DNA of 64,000 nt from Granulicella sibirica (GCF_004115155.1 NZ_RDSM01000002.1:496001-560000); one strand, 5' to 3'; counted from the stretch's first letter, positions 38,201 to 45,564 are shown. Notes: generated by a model from the sequence alone, not told the origin. A program made the numbers and translations.

Positions 38201-41200
38201 GGTGGTGTTGGGGATAAACGCGATCGCGTCGAGCTGACCTGGGGACAGCGGGGTGCCGTAGGGGATGGTGGAGGGATTCGGGTTCCAGGTGATGGCCGGT
38301 GTGCGGGTGCCCACGCTCTGGATGACCGGAGTCGTTGTGACGCTGCCAACGTAGTTCGTGTCGCCGGAGTAAGTTGCCGCGATGGAGTGCGAGCCGGAGG
38401 TCAGGGTTGAGATCGTGAGGGAAGCTTTGCCGGCGGTGACGGTCGCGACGCCGAGTTGCGTGTCGGTGGTGGTGTCGCGGAAGGTTACGGTGCCCGTAAT
38501 GGGAGTGGTCTCGGTGCCGGCCTGGGCGACAGTGGCGGCGAAGGTGACGGTCTGGCCGAAGCTGGAGGGGTTCGGCGTGCTGCTGAGTGTGGTGGTCGTG
38601 AGGGCGTTGTTGACCTGGATGGTTCTGGAGGATGCGGCGGTGGTGTAGTCGACGGAGTCGGTGGGAACGAAGGACAGGCTGAGTGTCTGGATGCCGGGCT
38701 GGAGGATGGTTCCGGCGGGAGGAGCGTAGGTGAAGACGCCGGAGAGACTAGCGCTGTTAAGGCCAGTGGCGGTTGCATCGAGTTGGGTGGCGGAGAGGGC
38801 GGTGCCCTGGTTGATCGCGGCGGGTGCGGGCCAGGTGATGGTGGGTGTCAGCCTGGTGACTGTGATCACCGTTTCAGCGGTGGTGTTCTTGAAGTTCGTG
38901 GTGTCGGCGGGGACGAAGGAGAGGCTCAGGGTCTGGCTGCCAGCGTTGAGAACGGTCCCGGGTGCGGGGGTATAGGTGAAGACGCCTGGGACTGTGACAC
39001 CGGACGCCGTTTTAGCGATGGCGTTGAGCTGGGCGGTGCCGAGGGCGGTGCCGTAGGGGATAGTCGTGGTGGTAGGCGCCCAGGTGATGACGGGCGTCAT
39101 GGTGCCGACGACCTGGGTGGTGGCCGCGAGGGTGGTGCTGCCGTTGTAGTTGATGTCGCCGGAGTAGGTGGCGGTGATGGCGTGCGAGCCGGAGGTCAGG
39201 GTTGAGATCGTGAGGGAGGCCTTGCCAGCGGTGACGATCGCGACGCCGAGTTGCGTGTTGGTGGTGGTGTCGCGGAAGGTGACGGTGCCGGTGAGGGCGG
39301 CGGTTTCGGTGCCGGTTTGGACGACCGTGGCGGTCAGGGTGACGGTCTGGCCGAAGGTGGATGGGTTCGGCGTGCTGATGAGGGTGGTGGTCGTGAGGGC
39401 GTTGTTGACCTGAATGGTTCTGGAGGCGGTCGCGGCGAGATAGTTGCCGGTGTCGGGGACGAAAGTGAGGTGAAGGGACTGGAGGCCGGGCTGGAGGATC
39501 GTTCCGGCGGCTGGGTTGTAGCCGAATGAGCCCGAAACCGGCTGGTTGTTGAGGCCGGTGACAGTGGCGTCGAGCTGGGTGGCGGAGAGAGGGGTGCCCT
39601 GGTTGATGGCGGCGGGCGTCGGCCAAGCGATGGTGGGGGCGATCTTGGTGACGGTGATAGTGGTGGTCTTGGTAACAGGAACGAACGGGGAAGCAGGTGT
39701 GAATAGGACGGAGAGAGTCTGGGTCCCGGCTGAGAGTACGGTGCCGAGCGCGGGTGTGTAGGTCAATGTGCCAGATAGGGGGTTGCCGGGGGGATCGAAG
39801 CCGGTGGCGTCAAGCTGACCCGCTCCGAGCGGCGTTCCGTAGGGAATAGTCGCGGGCGTGGGGTTCCAGGTGACGGATATCTGGTCGGGGACGATGGCTT
39901 CGGTGATGCTTGCAGAGGTGCTTGTCTGGTAGTTCGTGTCGCCGGAGTAAAGGACGTGGATGCTATGGGTCGCGACGCTAAGGGCCGAGGTGGTGAAGGC
40001 CGAGGTGTTGTTCACGACCGGGACCGTGGCGAGTCGAAGAGAGCCGTCGAAGAAGGTGGCGCTGCCTGCGGCTGCGGCTGCTCCGGCATGGGCGATGGTC
40101 GCGGTGAGGGTGACGGACTCACTGGCGTAGGCAGGATTCGGGGTGCCCGTGACGGTGGTCGTCGTTGTGGCGAGCACGTGGATGGTGTTCGATGCCGCGG
40201 TTGTGGAGTAGTCGGTGGTGTCGGTGGGGACGAAAGAGACGTTGAGCGTCTGGAGGCCGGCGGCTAGAACCGTGCCGCTCGATGGGTTGTAGGTGAAGGC
40301 ACCAGGCAGGTTGGTTCCACCGACTCCGGTCGCGGTGGCATCCAGCTGGGTAGCGCTGAGGGCAGTGCCCTGGCCGATGGGACTAATTGCGGGCCAGGTG
40401 ATGGTTGGCGTTGCCTTCGTGACGGTGATGACGGTGGAGCCGCTGGTAGGCTTGAAGTTTGTGGTGTCGTTCGGGACGAAGCTGACATTCAGGGTGTGGG
40501 ATCCGGCGGCGAGGACGGTGCCGATGGCTGGGGTGTAGGTAAAGGTCCCGGGTAGGTTCGGGAGGGATGCAGGGCCAGAGAAGCTGGCGGTGGCATTGAG
40601 TTGGGAGGAGGAAAGGGCTGTTCCGTAGACGATGGTGGCTACGGCTGGCTTCCAGGCGATGGTCGGGCTTGCCTTGTTGACGGTGAGGGCGATTGGTCCG
40701 CCAGTGCTTGCGAGATGCATCGTGTCCCCTGGGTAGGTAACGACTATCTCGTGCTCTCCGGTGGAGGGTAAGGAGTAGGTAATGCTGGCCGATCCGGCGG
40801 TGAGCGTTGCTTGGCCAAGGCTGGTCCCGGTTGTCTGATCGGCGAAGGTCACGGTGCCCGACAGAGGTTTGCCGCTGGTGTCGGAGACGGTTGCTTTGAG
40901 TGTTACGGGCTCGCCGTAGGTTGTGGGATTGGGTGTGAGCTGGAGGACGGTGCTACTGTTCGCGGCGTTGACGACGATGGGGACGGTTTTGGTCGCGGTG
41001 TTGAAGTCCTGATTGTTGCTTGGGGTGAAGGTCGCGGTGTCCTGCGTGGTGCCGACGTTGAGGAAGGATCCAGCGGCGGGGGAGTAAGCGAACGAGCCGG
41101 GGACCGTGGCTCCGTTGATGTCCCTGGCGACCGCGTCGAGTTGTATCGCGGACAGGGGAGTGCCGTACGTGATGGCTGTGGGTGCGGTCCAAGTGATGAC

Positions 41201-44185
41201 CGGGGTGAAGGTGCTGACAATGACCGACGCTCTATCGGTGGCTGAGGTGTAGTCGGTCGTGTCGGTCGGCGTAAAGGTGACCGAGATGGAATGCTCGCCG
41301 GCATCGAGGATTGCTCCGGCGCCAGGAGTGTAGGTGAATGTGCCCGGAATGATGGTGCCGGAGGCGTTCTTCGCTACTGCGTCGAGTTGCGCGGCCGAAA
41401 GCTTTGTTCCATACGAAATGGTCTGCGGATTCGGTGTCCACGTGATGATCGGCGCCACCTTCCCGACGGTGTAAACGATGTACCGGGACACGGGGACGAC
41501 AAGCTGGCTGTAGATGCTGTCGCCGCCGTAGCTCGCGCCGAAGGCATGGTTCCCGGTGGAGATGGATGCGAGGGTCAGGCTGGCTACGCTGCTTGCTGCT
41601 GTGCCGCGTATTAGATCCGCCGTTCCGATCATGACGCTGCCGTCGTAGAACTGCACGGCTCCCCCAGGAGGATAGTGGGTGCCGTTCAGTGTGATACTTA
41701 CGACGGTAGGAACGCCGGAGTTATAGGTCTGGTTTGCCGGAGTGGCGGCGATGACGAAAGTCGAGACGGCAGACTTCGTGACCGTAACGGTCCTGGTTGT
41801 CGTGACCGAGGCGTAGTCCACGGTGTCGGCCGGGGTGAAGACTGCGGTGAGCGTCTGGGAGCCGGCGCTGAGATAGGAACCGCTTATGGGGGTGTAAGCA
41901 AAGGTTCCGGCGATGCTCGCGGTTGCGTTCAGGTAGGCCGCGTTGATCAGAGTCGTGGTGGTCGCGGTGGCCGGTGGATTCCAGGTGATCGCCTGGGTGA
42001 GTTGAGTCACGCTGACGCCTGTTGTGCCGGAACCCGAGGTGAGGTCGATGTTTCCGCTGTAGGTCGCGGTGATGTTATGTGCGCCGCCGGCGCTGAAGGC
42101 GGCGGGTAAAGTAGCCTTGCTCGTCCCTGTCGTAACGACGGAGACGATGTTATGGAAGACGAACTCTGAATCGAGTCCGTTGTGCTCATAGACGACTAGG
42201 TCGGCGTGGCCGTCGGCATTGAGATCGGCAGCGGCCTGAAGCACGAGGTTGGCCTGGGTGAGGGTCTGGCCGAAGACGTTGCTGAAGCCGCCGTCGCCCC
42301 TCCCGCTTAGAACGTGGACCGCACTGCTGTCGTAGTAGGCGAGATCGGAGATGCTGTCGCCATCGAAGTCAGCGAAGATGCCGTCGGTGAGCTTGGGGAG
42401 TGCGGTCGGGACGGGCGTGGAAAAGGAGGTCGTCTTGGTCCTCTTGTTGAGGGCTACGACGACACCGACGCCGGGTTCGACTGCGGCGAGATCGGAGTAG
42501 GCGGTGTTGGTTGTGAAAGGCCTGGCGATGAGCCTGGTGGTTGCGGCACTGACGGGGATGGCGGCGGCGGTGGTGAAGACGGCCTTCCCATTGTTCTGGT
42601 AGGGCTGGATGGTGACCACGCCGTTTGCGTTGGTGTGGAGCAGGGCGAGGTCTGTGTATTTATCGTTATTGAAGTCGGCGGCGACGAGTTGGGTTCCGGG
42701 GACGTCGGTGGTCGTGGTGACGGGACCGGCGTTGAAGTTGGGCTGAGAGCCTCCTGTGCCGAAGAAGGTCTCGATGCCGTAAACCGGGGTGTCGTAGGGG
42801 GAGTTGGTTTGGCCGGTGGCCACAAGGTCGAGGATCTTGTCGTTGTTAAAGTCGGCGGCGACGAGTTGAGTGGCCGCGCCGGCGTCTCCGACGTAGTAGC
42901 CATAGTAGGCCGGGAAGGTTCCGTCGCCGTTGTTGAGGGCCATGTAGATCTGGCTTCCGCCACTGGAATCACCGCAAAGGTAGGCGATGTCGGGGTAGCC
43001 GTCCCCGTTGAAGTCGCCCACGGTGGCGGCGGGCAGGGAGTAGCAATACTGCGCGACGGTAATGGCCTGGGCTGCCTGCAGCGTTCCTGCGGGCGATCCG
43101 CCGAGGAAGAGCTGCATGGTGGCTTCGGTGTTCTGAATGATGAGGGTGTCGGGGATGCCGTCCTGATTGAAGTCTGCGACAAGCGGGATCAGGAGGGAGG
43201 GAGAGCCGTCGGGATGAAAGCCGCCCGTGGTGATGGTGAGTGGTTGCGCATTGGCGGTTGTAAAGGCGAGGGTCGAGGGCGTCACCTTGACGGTTCCGAG
43301 AGTGGTTCCTGCAGTGGTGTCCTTGAAGACGACGCTCCCGCTGGGAGCGCCGGGGACGAAGTTTCCGCCAGATGTTTGTGTGGGCCCGGCTGTTGCGATC
43401 TTCGCGGAGAGGGTTGAGGAGCCGCCGGGAAGGACGGAAACGGGAGTAGCGGAGGCGGTGACGGTTGTCTTGGCGGGAGAGTAAAGCGGGATGACGGGAT
43501 TGCTGGAGAGGCTGCAGTAGCTGTAGTTCCCGCCAAGGTTACAGACATGGATCGTCAGGTTGGAGAGGCCAAGATCTTTTACGGCCGGTCGGGCAAAGGT
43601 GAGCGAGCCGGATGTAATGACGTCGGCGGTCAGATGGCCGGAGGTGTAGGAGCTATCGATGCTTACCGTGGCATAGGTATTGCCAGCGATGAAGTTGGTT
43701 CCAAGAACCTCGACTCTGTTCGGGACGCTGGCGGGGCCAGGCGTGAGGTTGTTTTGCTGCAGTGCCAGCAGGCTCGCACTGGTGATGGTGGGATAAAGGA
43801 TCTGCATAGCAACGTTGGAGCTCGATGCCGGATAAGTGCAGATCGAGGCTCGGCTCGCAAGGCTTATCTGGACAAGCGCGACTCCCGAAGTGAAGTAGCT
43901 TGGCGCTACCTGTACCGTGGTTGCGGGAAGAGGGACCACCGCGCTCGTGGTGGTGATGCTTGTCGGGGCAATCTTGCTCGCAGTCCCCCCTGAGACGACG
44001 CAGAAGCTATAGACGCCACGGCCGGCGAGAGGAAAGTTTCCTCCAAGTGTGACCGAAAGCGCGCCAGTTCCAGCGATAACCGATGCGGGACTGACGGAGG
44101 TTGCGCCGGCAGCAGTCTGGGCCATGGCCGGGACAGTGCTAAAAAGCAGGCCGAGGAAACCAGAGAGGACCGAGAGTCGACGCAT
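29291..44185 (-). CDS. Giant exported Ig-like/FG-GAP repeat protein (4,964 residues)
   Basis: A signal peptide (MRRLSVLSGFLGLLFSTVPAMAQ) precedes IPT-like sequence (residues 25-240). The bulk comprises about 22 MBG-like units of two subtypes: YGTxLxxxQLxA ('A') and QGTALSATQLxA ('B'). These mostly alternate with Ig-like units (TLTATVxxxG...GTVTFxDG...YSGDxNY). Three blocks of seven FG-GAP/VCBS repeats (DFNGDGxxDLAV) lie at about residues 339-669, 2232-2552 and 3399-3716. Each block sits inside an Ig-like unit. Near the C-terminus is a TIG-like unit (LTGTGFVSDSVARSNGAALAT, from about 4660), then a beta-rich end without an LPxTG, autotransporter or type I secretion signal. Start and stop overlap neighbouring genes, so it is the centre of a three-gene operon. 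Probably an adhesin or surface matrix protein; this is inference. Confidence 0.88.
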   Translation of the reverse strand: MRRLSVLSGFLGLLFSTVPAMAQTAAGATSVSPASVIAGTGALSVTLGGNFPLAGRGVYSFCVVSGGTASKIAPTSITTTSAVVPLPATTVQVAPSYFTSGVALVQISLASRASICTYPASSSNVAMQILYPTITSASLLALQQNNLTPGPASVPNRVEVLGTNFIAGNTYATVSIDSSYTSGHLTADVITSGSLTFARPAVKDLGLSNLTIHVCNLGGNYSYCSLSSNPVIPLYSPAKTTVTASATPVSVLPGGSSTLSAKIATAGPTQTSGGNFVPGAPSGSVVFKDTTAGTTLGTVKVTPSTLAFTTANAQPLTITTGGFHPDGSPSLLIPLVADFNQDGIPDTLIIQNTEATMQLFLGGSPAGTLQAAQAITVAQYCYSLPAATVGDFNGDGYPDIAYLCGDSSGGSQIYMALNNGDGTFPAYYGYYVGDAGAATQLVAADFNNDKILDLVATGQTNSPYDTPVYGIETFFGTGGSQPNFNAGPVTTTTDVPGTQLVAADFNNDKYTDLALLHTNANGVVTIQPYQNNGKAVFTTAAAIPVSAATTRLIARPFTTNTAYSDLAAVEPGVGVVVALNKRTKTTSFSTPVPTALPKLTDGIFADFDGDSISDLAYYDSSAVHVLSGRGDGGFSNVFGQTLTQANLVLQAAADLNADGHADLVVYEHNGLDSEFVFHNIVSVVTTGTSKATLPAAFSAGGAHNITATYSGNIDLTSGSGTTGVSVTQLTQAITWNPPATATTTTLINAAYLNATASIAGTFAYTPISGSYLSAGSQTLTAVFTPADTVDYASVTTTRTVTVTKSAVSTFVIAATPANQTYNSGVPTVVSITLNGTHYPPGGAVQFYDGSVMIGTADLIRGTAASSVASLTLASISTGNHAFGASYGGDSIYSQLVVPVSRYIVYTVGKVAPIITWTPNPQTISYGTKLSAAQLDAVAKNASGTIIPGTFTYTPGAGAILDAGEHSISVTFTPTDTTDYTSATDRASVIVSTFTPVITWTAPTAITYGTPLSAIQLDAVARDINGATVPGSFAYSPAAGSFLNVGTTQDTATFTPSNNQDFNTATKTVPIVVNAANSSTVLQLTPNPTTYGEPVTLKATVSDTSGKPLSGTVTFADQTTGTSLGQATLTAGSASITYSLPSTGEHEIVVTYPGDTMHLASTGGPIALTVNKASPTIAWKPAVATIVYGTALSSSQLNATASFSGPASLPNLPGTFTYTPAIGTVLAAGSHTLNVSFVPNDTTNFKPTSGSTVITVTKATPTITWPAISPIGQGTALSATQLDATATGVGGTNLPGAFTYNPSSGTVLAAGLQTLNVSFVPTDTTDYSTTAASNTIHVLATTTTTVTGTPNPAYASESVTLTATIAHAGAAAAAGSATFFDGSLRLATVPVVNNTSAFTTSALSVATHSIHVLYSGDTNYQTSTSASITEAIVPDQISVTWNPTPATIPYGTPLGAGQLDATGFDPPGNPLSGTLTYTPALGTVLSAGTQTLSVLFTPASPFVPVTKTTTITVTKIAPTIAWPTPAAINQGTPLSATQLDATVTGLNNQPVSGSFGYNPAAGTILQPGLQSLHLTFVPDTGNYLAATASRTIQVNNALTTTTLISTPNPSTFGQTVTLTATVVQTGTETAALTGTVTFRDTTTNTQLGVAIVTAGKASLTISTLTSGSHAITATYSGDINYNGSTTLAATTQVVGTMTPVITWAPTTTTIPYGTALGTAQLNAIAKTASGVTVPGVFTYTPAPGTVLNAGSQTLSLSFVPADTTNFKNTTAETVITVTRLTPTITWPAPAAINQGTALSATQLDATATGLNSASLSGVFTYAPPAGTILQPGIQTLSLSFVPTDSVDYTTAASSRTIQVNNALTTTTLSSTPNPSSFGQTVTFAATVAQAGTETTPITGTVTFRDTTTDTQLGVATVTAGKASLTISTLTSGSHSIAATYSGDTNYVGSVTTTPVIQSVGTRTPAITWNPNPSTIPYGTPLSPGQLDAIAFIPNTTTPVSGTFTYSPTLGTVLGIGTQTLTVTFVPSDPTSFDTATAAVPLVVQSRSTSTLLAITSSGAPVATVTSGSVVTLTATVASGTDQVAPGQVKFCDANAATCADSHLLGTAQLTSAGTATLKFIPGIGVYNYKAIFLGTKNSTGSTSTTHPFAVTGLYPTQTTISEAGTPDDYTLTGTVVGTGGATSIPLTGTVSFPSSDTGIPSLGTAPLGTSVAGITFNALTSTVSVDTPLARSAIGDFNGDGIPDVANANTASANTATTVTIALGNGDGTFTMTATSPATGSRPVGIIAADFNSDGKLDLATANQAGGTVTILLGNGDGTFTPAPTVTVRALPDDIVSADFNGDGIPDLAVSVSGGISVLLGKGDGTFTTLFTTVSPNLARLVTADFNGDGKPDLAVMGYSDSSNLFVLLGNGDGTFITSATMPQAVGSTVDALTTGDFNQDGKVDLARTTSATQSITILTGAGDGTFTSATVAAATYARPTEVQTADFNGDGKLDLAIVNIAGGTVPKETVLLGNGDGTFTTPPISTGSDSTGSLAIADANGDGVPDLVSDIGSTTITSALTQRTQTASASITNVHVIGANTTTQVSASYLGDTHFASSTSKSVPLTGETLIPTITWVPNPATIVYGTALSAAQLDANAFIPNTTTSLAGAFTYTPAAGTILTAGTQTLSATFIPADAVTYQPVTTSKVITITRATPNITWPPIAAITQGAALSAAQLNATVTGLNNATLPGNFSYTPPAGTILQSGTQPLSLLFTPTDLADYTTGIATNSVVVNKAATSTTVASSLNPAPFGQSVTLTATVGRTIASTAAFTGSVAFTEGTTPLGTAQLSSGSASVTLSSLSAGTHLITASYSGDINDLASQGQVTQAVTASGSIVSWAPTVTTFSYGTALGSSELNAVAKTAAGASIPGTFAYTPVAGTILDAGSQVLNVTFTPTDTTNFKTATAQTVITVTKGTPSIAWPAPAVIPQGTALSATQLNAAATYSSVAVPGTYTYTPAAGTIPNAGVQTITLLFTPNNLTDFNPVTTTNSVSVTQSSTTTTLTSSLNPSSASKPITITANVARANSSTSPLTGSVTFTEGSRTLATVPIATGTAALSTSNLTVGSHSITATYSGDINDLSSQGHLTQVVDIITPVITWTPNVSTISYGTALGADQLNALAKDAEGVEVHGTYTYTPPSGTFLAVGPHTLTVLFTPTDTATYTTATASTTITVQQATASTTLAITSGGIPATTIATGDAATLTATVSAGTTPITTGQVNFCDATVAYCTDIHLFGTAQLTSAGTASVKLSPGIGSHSYKAVYLPTTHYTSSASAAVPLTVSGRYATSTTLAATGDVGNYTLTATTTGFANPAAAPTGAITFIDTTNSNATLGTANLGDAARSVSFGVSESPTTGTGYQFTATADFNGDGKLDLAVINRYNNTVTIMLGKGDGTFTVGSVASTGGMPQLIGIGDFNGDGIIDLAVTNFDDNTVSVFVGKGDGTFTVASTPSIGPSGSPVGIAIGDFNGDGKADIAVPTQGSETVKILLGNGDGTFALSSSAASVGKTPFVVVTGDLNNDGRPDLAVANFNSNTVTILLGNGDGTFKASTPIATGNNPLALSLGDFNADGKLDLAIPNFGDGTISVLLGKGDGTFGPASTIAVGKSPYSVAVGDFNGDGKLDIAVPNAGDNTVSVLIGHGDGSFTPGSLATVGGYPSYISVGDLNGDGDTDLAIANQANGPAVSILLAQLTQTVTAAATGISPLRIGTPQHAVVAAYPGDTGFKPSTSTPVTLAETALVTPIIHWNPAVTSIPYGTALGSQQLNASIVDATGATISGAVAYTPSAGAILNPGKQTLSLTFVPTDTQHFASATATTVITVTKDITTTAITSGVNPTTFGQSTTLTATVARTTSTAPGATPLTGSVTFTDGSTPIGTVALASGVASLPIATLAVGSHTITAAYSGDANDLVSSRQLTVVVNTIATRITWSPVPSTIVYGTALTAGQFDATATNNAGAPVAGNFTYSAKPGDILNAGAQTLTASFIPTDAVHDASAQSTTVINVTRATPTITWPTPAAIDQGTALGGNQLNATIKGVTGATLAGNVTYTPAAGSTLSAGVHTLSVTFVPADTVNYTNATATVSLTVLNAMTQTVLTSSVNPAQFGQTTILTASITRLGTITNPLTGTVTFYDGATQLGTPVQVVLPNVANGPSFATLPIATLGAGTHKLTATYSGDSNYITSTSVQLAQTITVAPTTVTWTPTVSTIPYGTGLAAAQLNPVASSPYVPSVSGLFTYTPAAGTMLNAGTQTLKATFAPTDSTDFAASAGSATITVTQATPKITWTAPAPIAQGTALSATQLNAAITGITGATLAGTVSYTPAAGAILPAGTTTLSVLFTPTDTVNYTTATATVPLIVNIPTTNLVLTANPNPAQAGQPVTLTATLSETGTSTQPISGTITFYDSGKAIGTSPIASNAAVLIIPTLTVGNHSFAATYAGSAGYATSTSNTLVEAVSAATTTIHWTPAPASIVYGTALSVAQLDATASTTNTTSVPGSFTYTPAAGAVLTAGTKILSVTFTPTDTTNFTAASQTASLTVTRATPTVTFPTPPYTVVGSTLGAAQLNASATGVTGATLPGSFTYSPAAGAIVAAGPQVLTVTFTPADTANYTTAQATTTLNGTAVTLTSLDSTKASLGDRAKTITLTGTGFVSDSVARSNGAALATTYVSATTLQAVIPASSLLTVQTLQISVFDPSQNQTTASIPFIVVAPSVNATVSAPPTASPGDQPSITLNLATPYAVPVTAKFSLAFTPVSGGIVDPNIQFAGGGQTTSFDVAAGQTTAPAIQIQSGTVAGVINITLTLTAGGVDVTPAGATATVISVPAVVPGLSQVAIAGSGRQLTVTTFGYSNTREITQAHFHFTPAAGKQIQTQDITLDVSSIFSGWFTSPDSDTYGSEFLYTQTFSLDDDASIVGQVTVTLSNSIGVSAAGASQ
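33040..33990 (-). repeat. Third seven-repeat FG-GAP/VCBS block
   Basis: Seven copies of a calcium-loop motif (D-F/L-N-x-D-G-x-x-D-L/I-A-V) at about 43-47-residue spacing, for example DFNGDGKLDLAVI, DFNGDGIIDLAVT, DLNNDGRPDLAVA, DFNADGKLDLAIP, DLNGDGDTDLAIA. Seven blades would close one beta-propeller. DNA of the blades is also similar (recurrent CCGTC..CCGTTGAAGTC on the plus strand). Confidence 0.85.
36530..37490 (-). repeat. Second seven-repeat FG-GAP/VCBS block
   Basis: Seven blades: DFNGDGIPDVANA, DFNSDGKLDLATA, DFNGDGIPDLAVS, DFNGDGKPDLAVM, DFNQDGKVDLART, DFNGDGKLDLAIV and DANGDGVPDLVSD. It is flanked on the N-side by an Ig-like half (LTGTVSFPSS) and on the C-side by the matching half (ASASITNVHVIG...VSASYLGD). 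Confidence 0.85.
42180..43170 (-). repeat. First seven-repeat FG-GAP/VCBS block
   Basis: Seven blades, more divergent than the other two blocks: DFNQDGIPDTLII, DFNGDGYPDIAYL, DFNNDKILDLVAT, DFNNDKYTDLALL, a degenerate NTAYSDLAAVE, DFDGDSISDLAYY and DLNADGHADLVVY. Flanked by Ig-like halves SGSVVFKDTTAGTTLGTV and AGGAHNITATYSGN. Confidence 0.82.
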
Positions 44186-45270
44186 CAGTTTTTGACCGTG
44201 GTGTTGGTTCCGGAATCCGAGGTGGAAGCTGCGTTAATGGCCGGGATGAAGAGGACGCGCGGTATGGACGCGGAGGCGTCAAGCATCCAGGCGGGGCCGG
44301 AGTCGGCAGAGGTGACGCGAAAGACGCCCGAGCCCGAGAGCTGAGCGACCAGGGCCGGCTGGCAGGAGCAGGCGAAACTCTGCGGGGCGGTCTGGGCGGT
44401 AAGGTCGACGCGCACGATGGAGGCATTGCCGGTGTTGGCGAGGATGGCGTAGTGCCCGTCGTGGGTCGCGCCGAGTCCCTGCGGAGACTTCAGCATGCTG
44501 GCGCTGGGGATGAGGGTGGAAGCGGGAGAGGTGGTACTGTTGCTCACCATCGTGACGCTGTTGCTGGCGGCATCGGCGAAGAGGAGATTTTCCGTTGTGC
44601 CGACGAAGGAGAGACCGCCGAGGGTGGCGACCGAGCCCGACGTGTTGGGTGTGCCCGCAAGAGAGATGGTGCGAATAGAGCCAGACGAGAGGGCGGCGGC
44701 CACGGTGGCGCTATCGCTCACAGCCGCCTCGGCGATGGCAGAGTTGAAGGCGACACTTTGCGCTTTCGGGCTGGAGCCGAGGGTGGTGAGGAGCGTGACT
44801 GAGGACGTGCCGGGAACGAAGGCGACGGCATTGTTGCCGGAGGGCGCGAAGCGGATCTGGGCGTTGGGCGCAAGCGTGGCGGAGAGACGGACAGGACTCC
44901 CTGAGGGAAGGGACATCAGGTCGAGAACACCGTCGGTCTCCTGCAGGATGGCGAGATTACTGACGGCGGACGAGGCGCCTGTGAGGTAGAGGTCGGCTGG
45001 GACGACGCTCTCTCCGAGTCGCGAAGAGCCGGGGATTCCGAGGACTGGGCGCAGAGTATGCGTCTTATCGCTCCATATATATCCGAGCTGTGGACCGCTC
45101 TTCACGGCGGAGGGAATCGACGTTGGGGCAGTGGAAGTGGCGTTGACGGGCGAGCCGGCGATTCCGCTTCCGCAACCGGTAAGCGACGTCAGCACACCCG
45201 CGCCAAGGAGGACTGGAACGTAGGCGGCGAGGAGTTTTTGGGCATGACGAATCAAGCGGCGGCGTGACAT
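44185..45270 (-). CDS. Lipoprotein, probable beta-propeller, first gene of the giant-protein operon
   Basis: 361 residues. The signal sequence ends in the lipobox LTGC with Cys33. The mature part (residues about 50-340) is Ser/Ala/Thr-rich with repeated short strands of the kind found in WD40/YVTN-like propellers (LAILQETDGVLDLMSL, IRFAPSGNNAVAFVPGTSSVTLL, LLFADAASNSVTMVS, GLGATHDGHYAILANTGNASIVRVDL). A Cys pair CSC occurs near residue 300. Its stop overlaps the ATG of the giant gene by one base (TGATG), indicating coupled translation. Function unknown; perhaps it assists surface retention of the giant protein. Confidence 0.72.
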   Translation of the reverse strand: MSRRRLIRHAQKLLAAYVPVLLGAGVLTSLTGCGSGIAGSPVNATSTAPTSIPSAVKSGPQLGYIWSDKTHTLRPVLGIPGSSRLGESVVPADLYLTGASSAVSNLAILQETDGVLDLMSLPSGSPVRLSATLAPNAQIRFAPSGNNAVAFVPGTSSVTLLTTLGSSPKAQSVAFNSAIAEAAVSDSATVAAALSSGSIRTISLAGTPNTSGSVATLGGLSFVGTTENLLFADAASNSVTMVSNSTTSPASTLIPSASMLKSPQGLGATHDGHYAILANTGNASIVRVDLTAQTAPQSFACSCQPALVAQLSGSGVFRVTSADSGPAWMLDASASIPRVLFIPAINAASTSDSGTNTTVKN

Positions 45271-45564
45271 AAGGCTCCCCGGAGAACGTAAATTTTGGAT
45301 TCAGGGCGTCGAATGAAGAACGACAACTCCCGATCGCAAATGTGTACTGGTGTCGGTTCAACGGAATTGTAGTGCCTTTTTGGGACAATCCGTTACAAAT
45401 TGGGACGGAACTTTAGTTTGCGGAGGGTAATAGATATTGTGAACTCATGGCAACCTAGATTTGGAACGGTGAATGGACGCGAAATTTATCCCAGGCGTGG
45501 AATGGTAAGTTGACGCAAACGGCTGTATAAGGGTCCTCGAAGCTTGTTCTGCCCGAGGTGTCCG
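45271..45564. other. AT-richer divergent intergenic region
   Basis: About 294 bases between the giant-protein operon and the DUF4384 gene. It is distinctly richer in A/T than its surroundings (45280-45540) and must carry the promoter of the 16-kb operon and that of the DUF4384/caspase genes. No convincing consensus -35/-10 pair or palindrome could be fixed. Confidence 0.5.

Noticed and set aside
36827-38410. Long plus-strand open frame inside the giant gene
   Set aside because: It is antisense to FG-GAP and Ig-like repeats with biased composition; high GC keeps opposite frames open.
33040-43170. Repeated DNA considered as a CRISPR-like or tandem array
   Set aside because: The periodicity comes from coding repeats (FG-GAP and Ig-like units) with diverged DNA; there are no identical repeats with unique spacers.
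45510-45531. TTGACG and TATAAG as a promoter for the DUF4384 gene
   Set aside because: Spacing is only 10 bases, so they cannot form one sigma-70 promoter.
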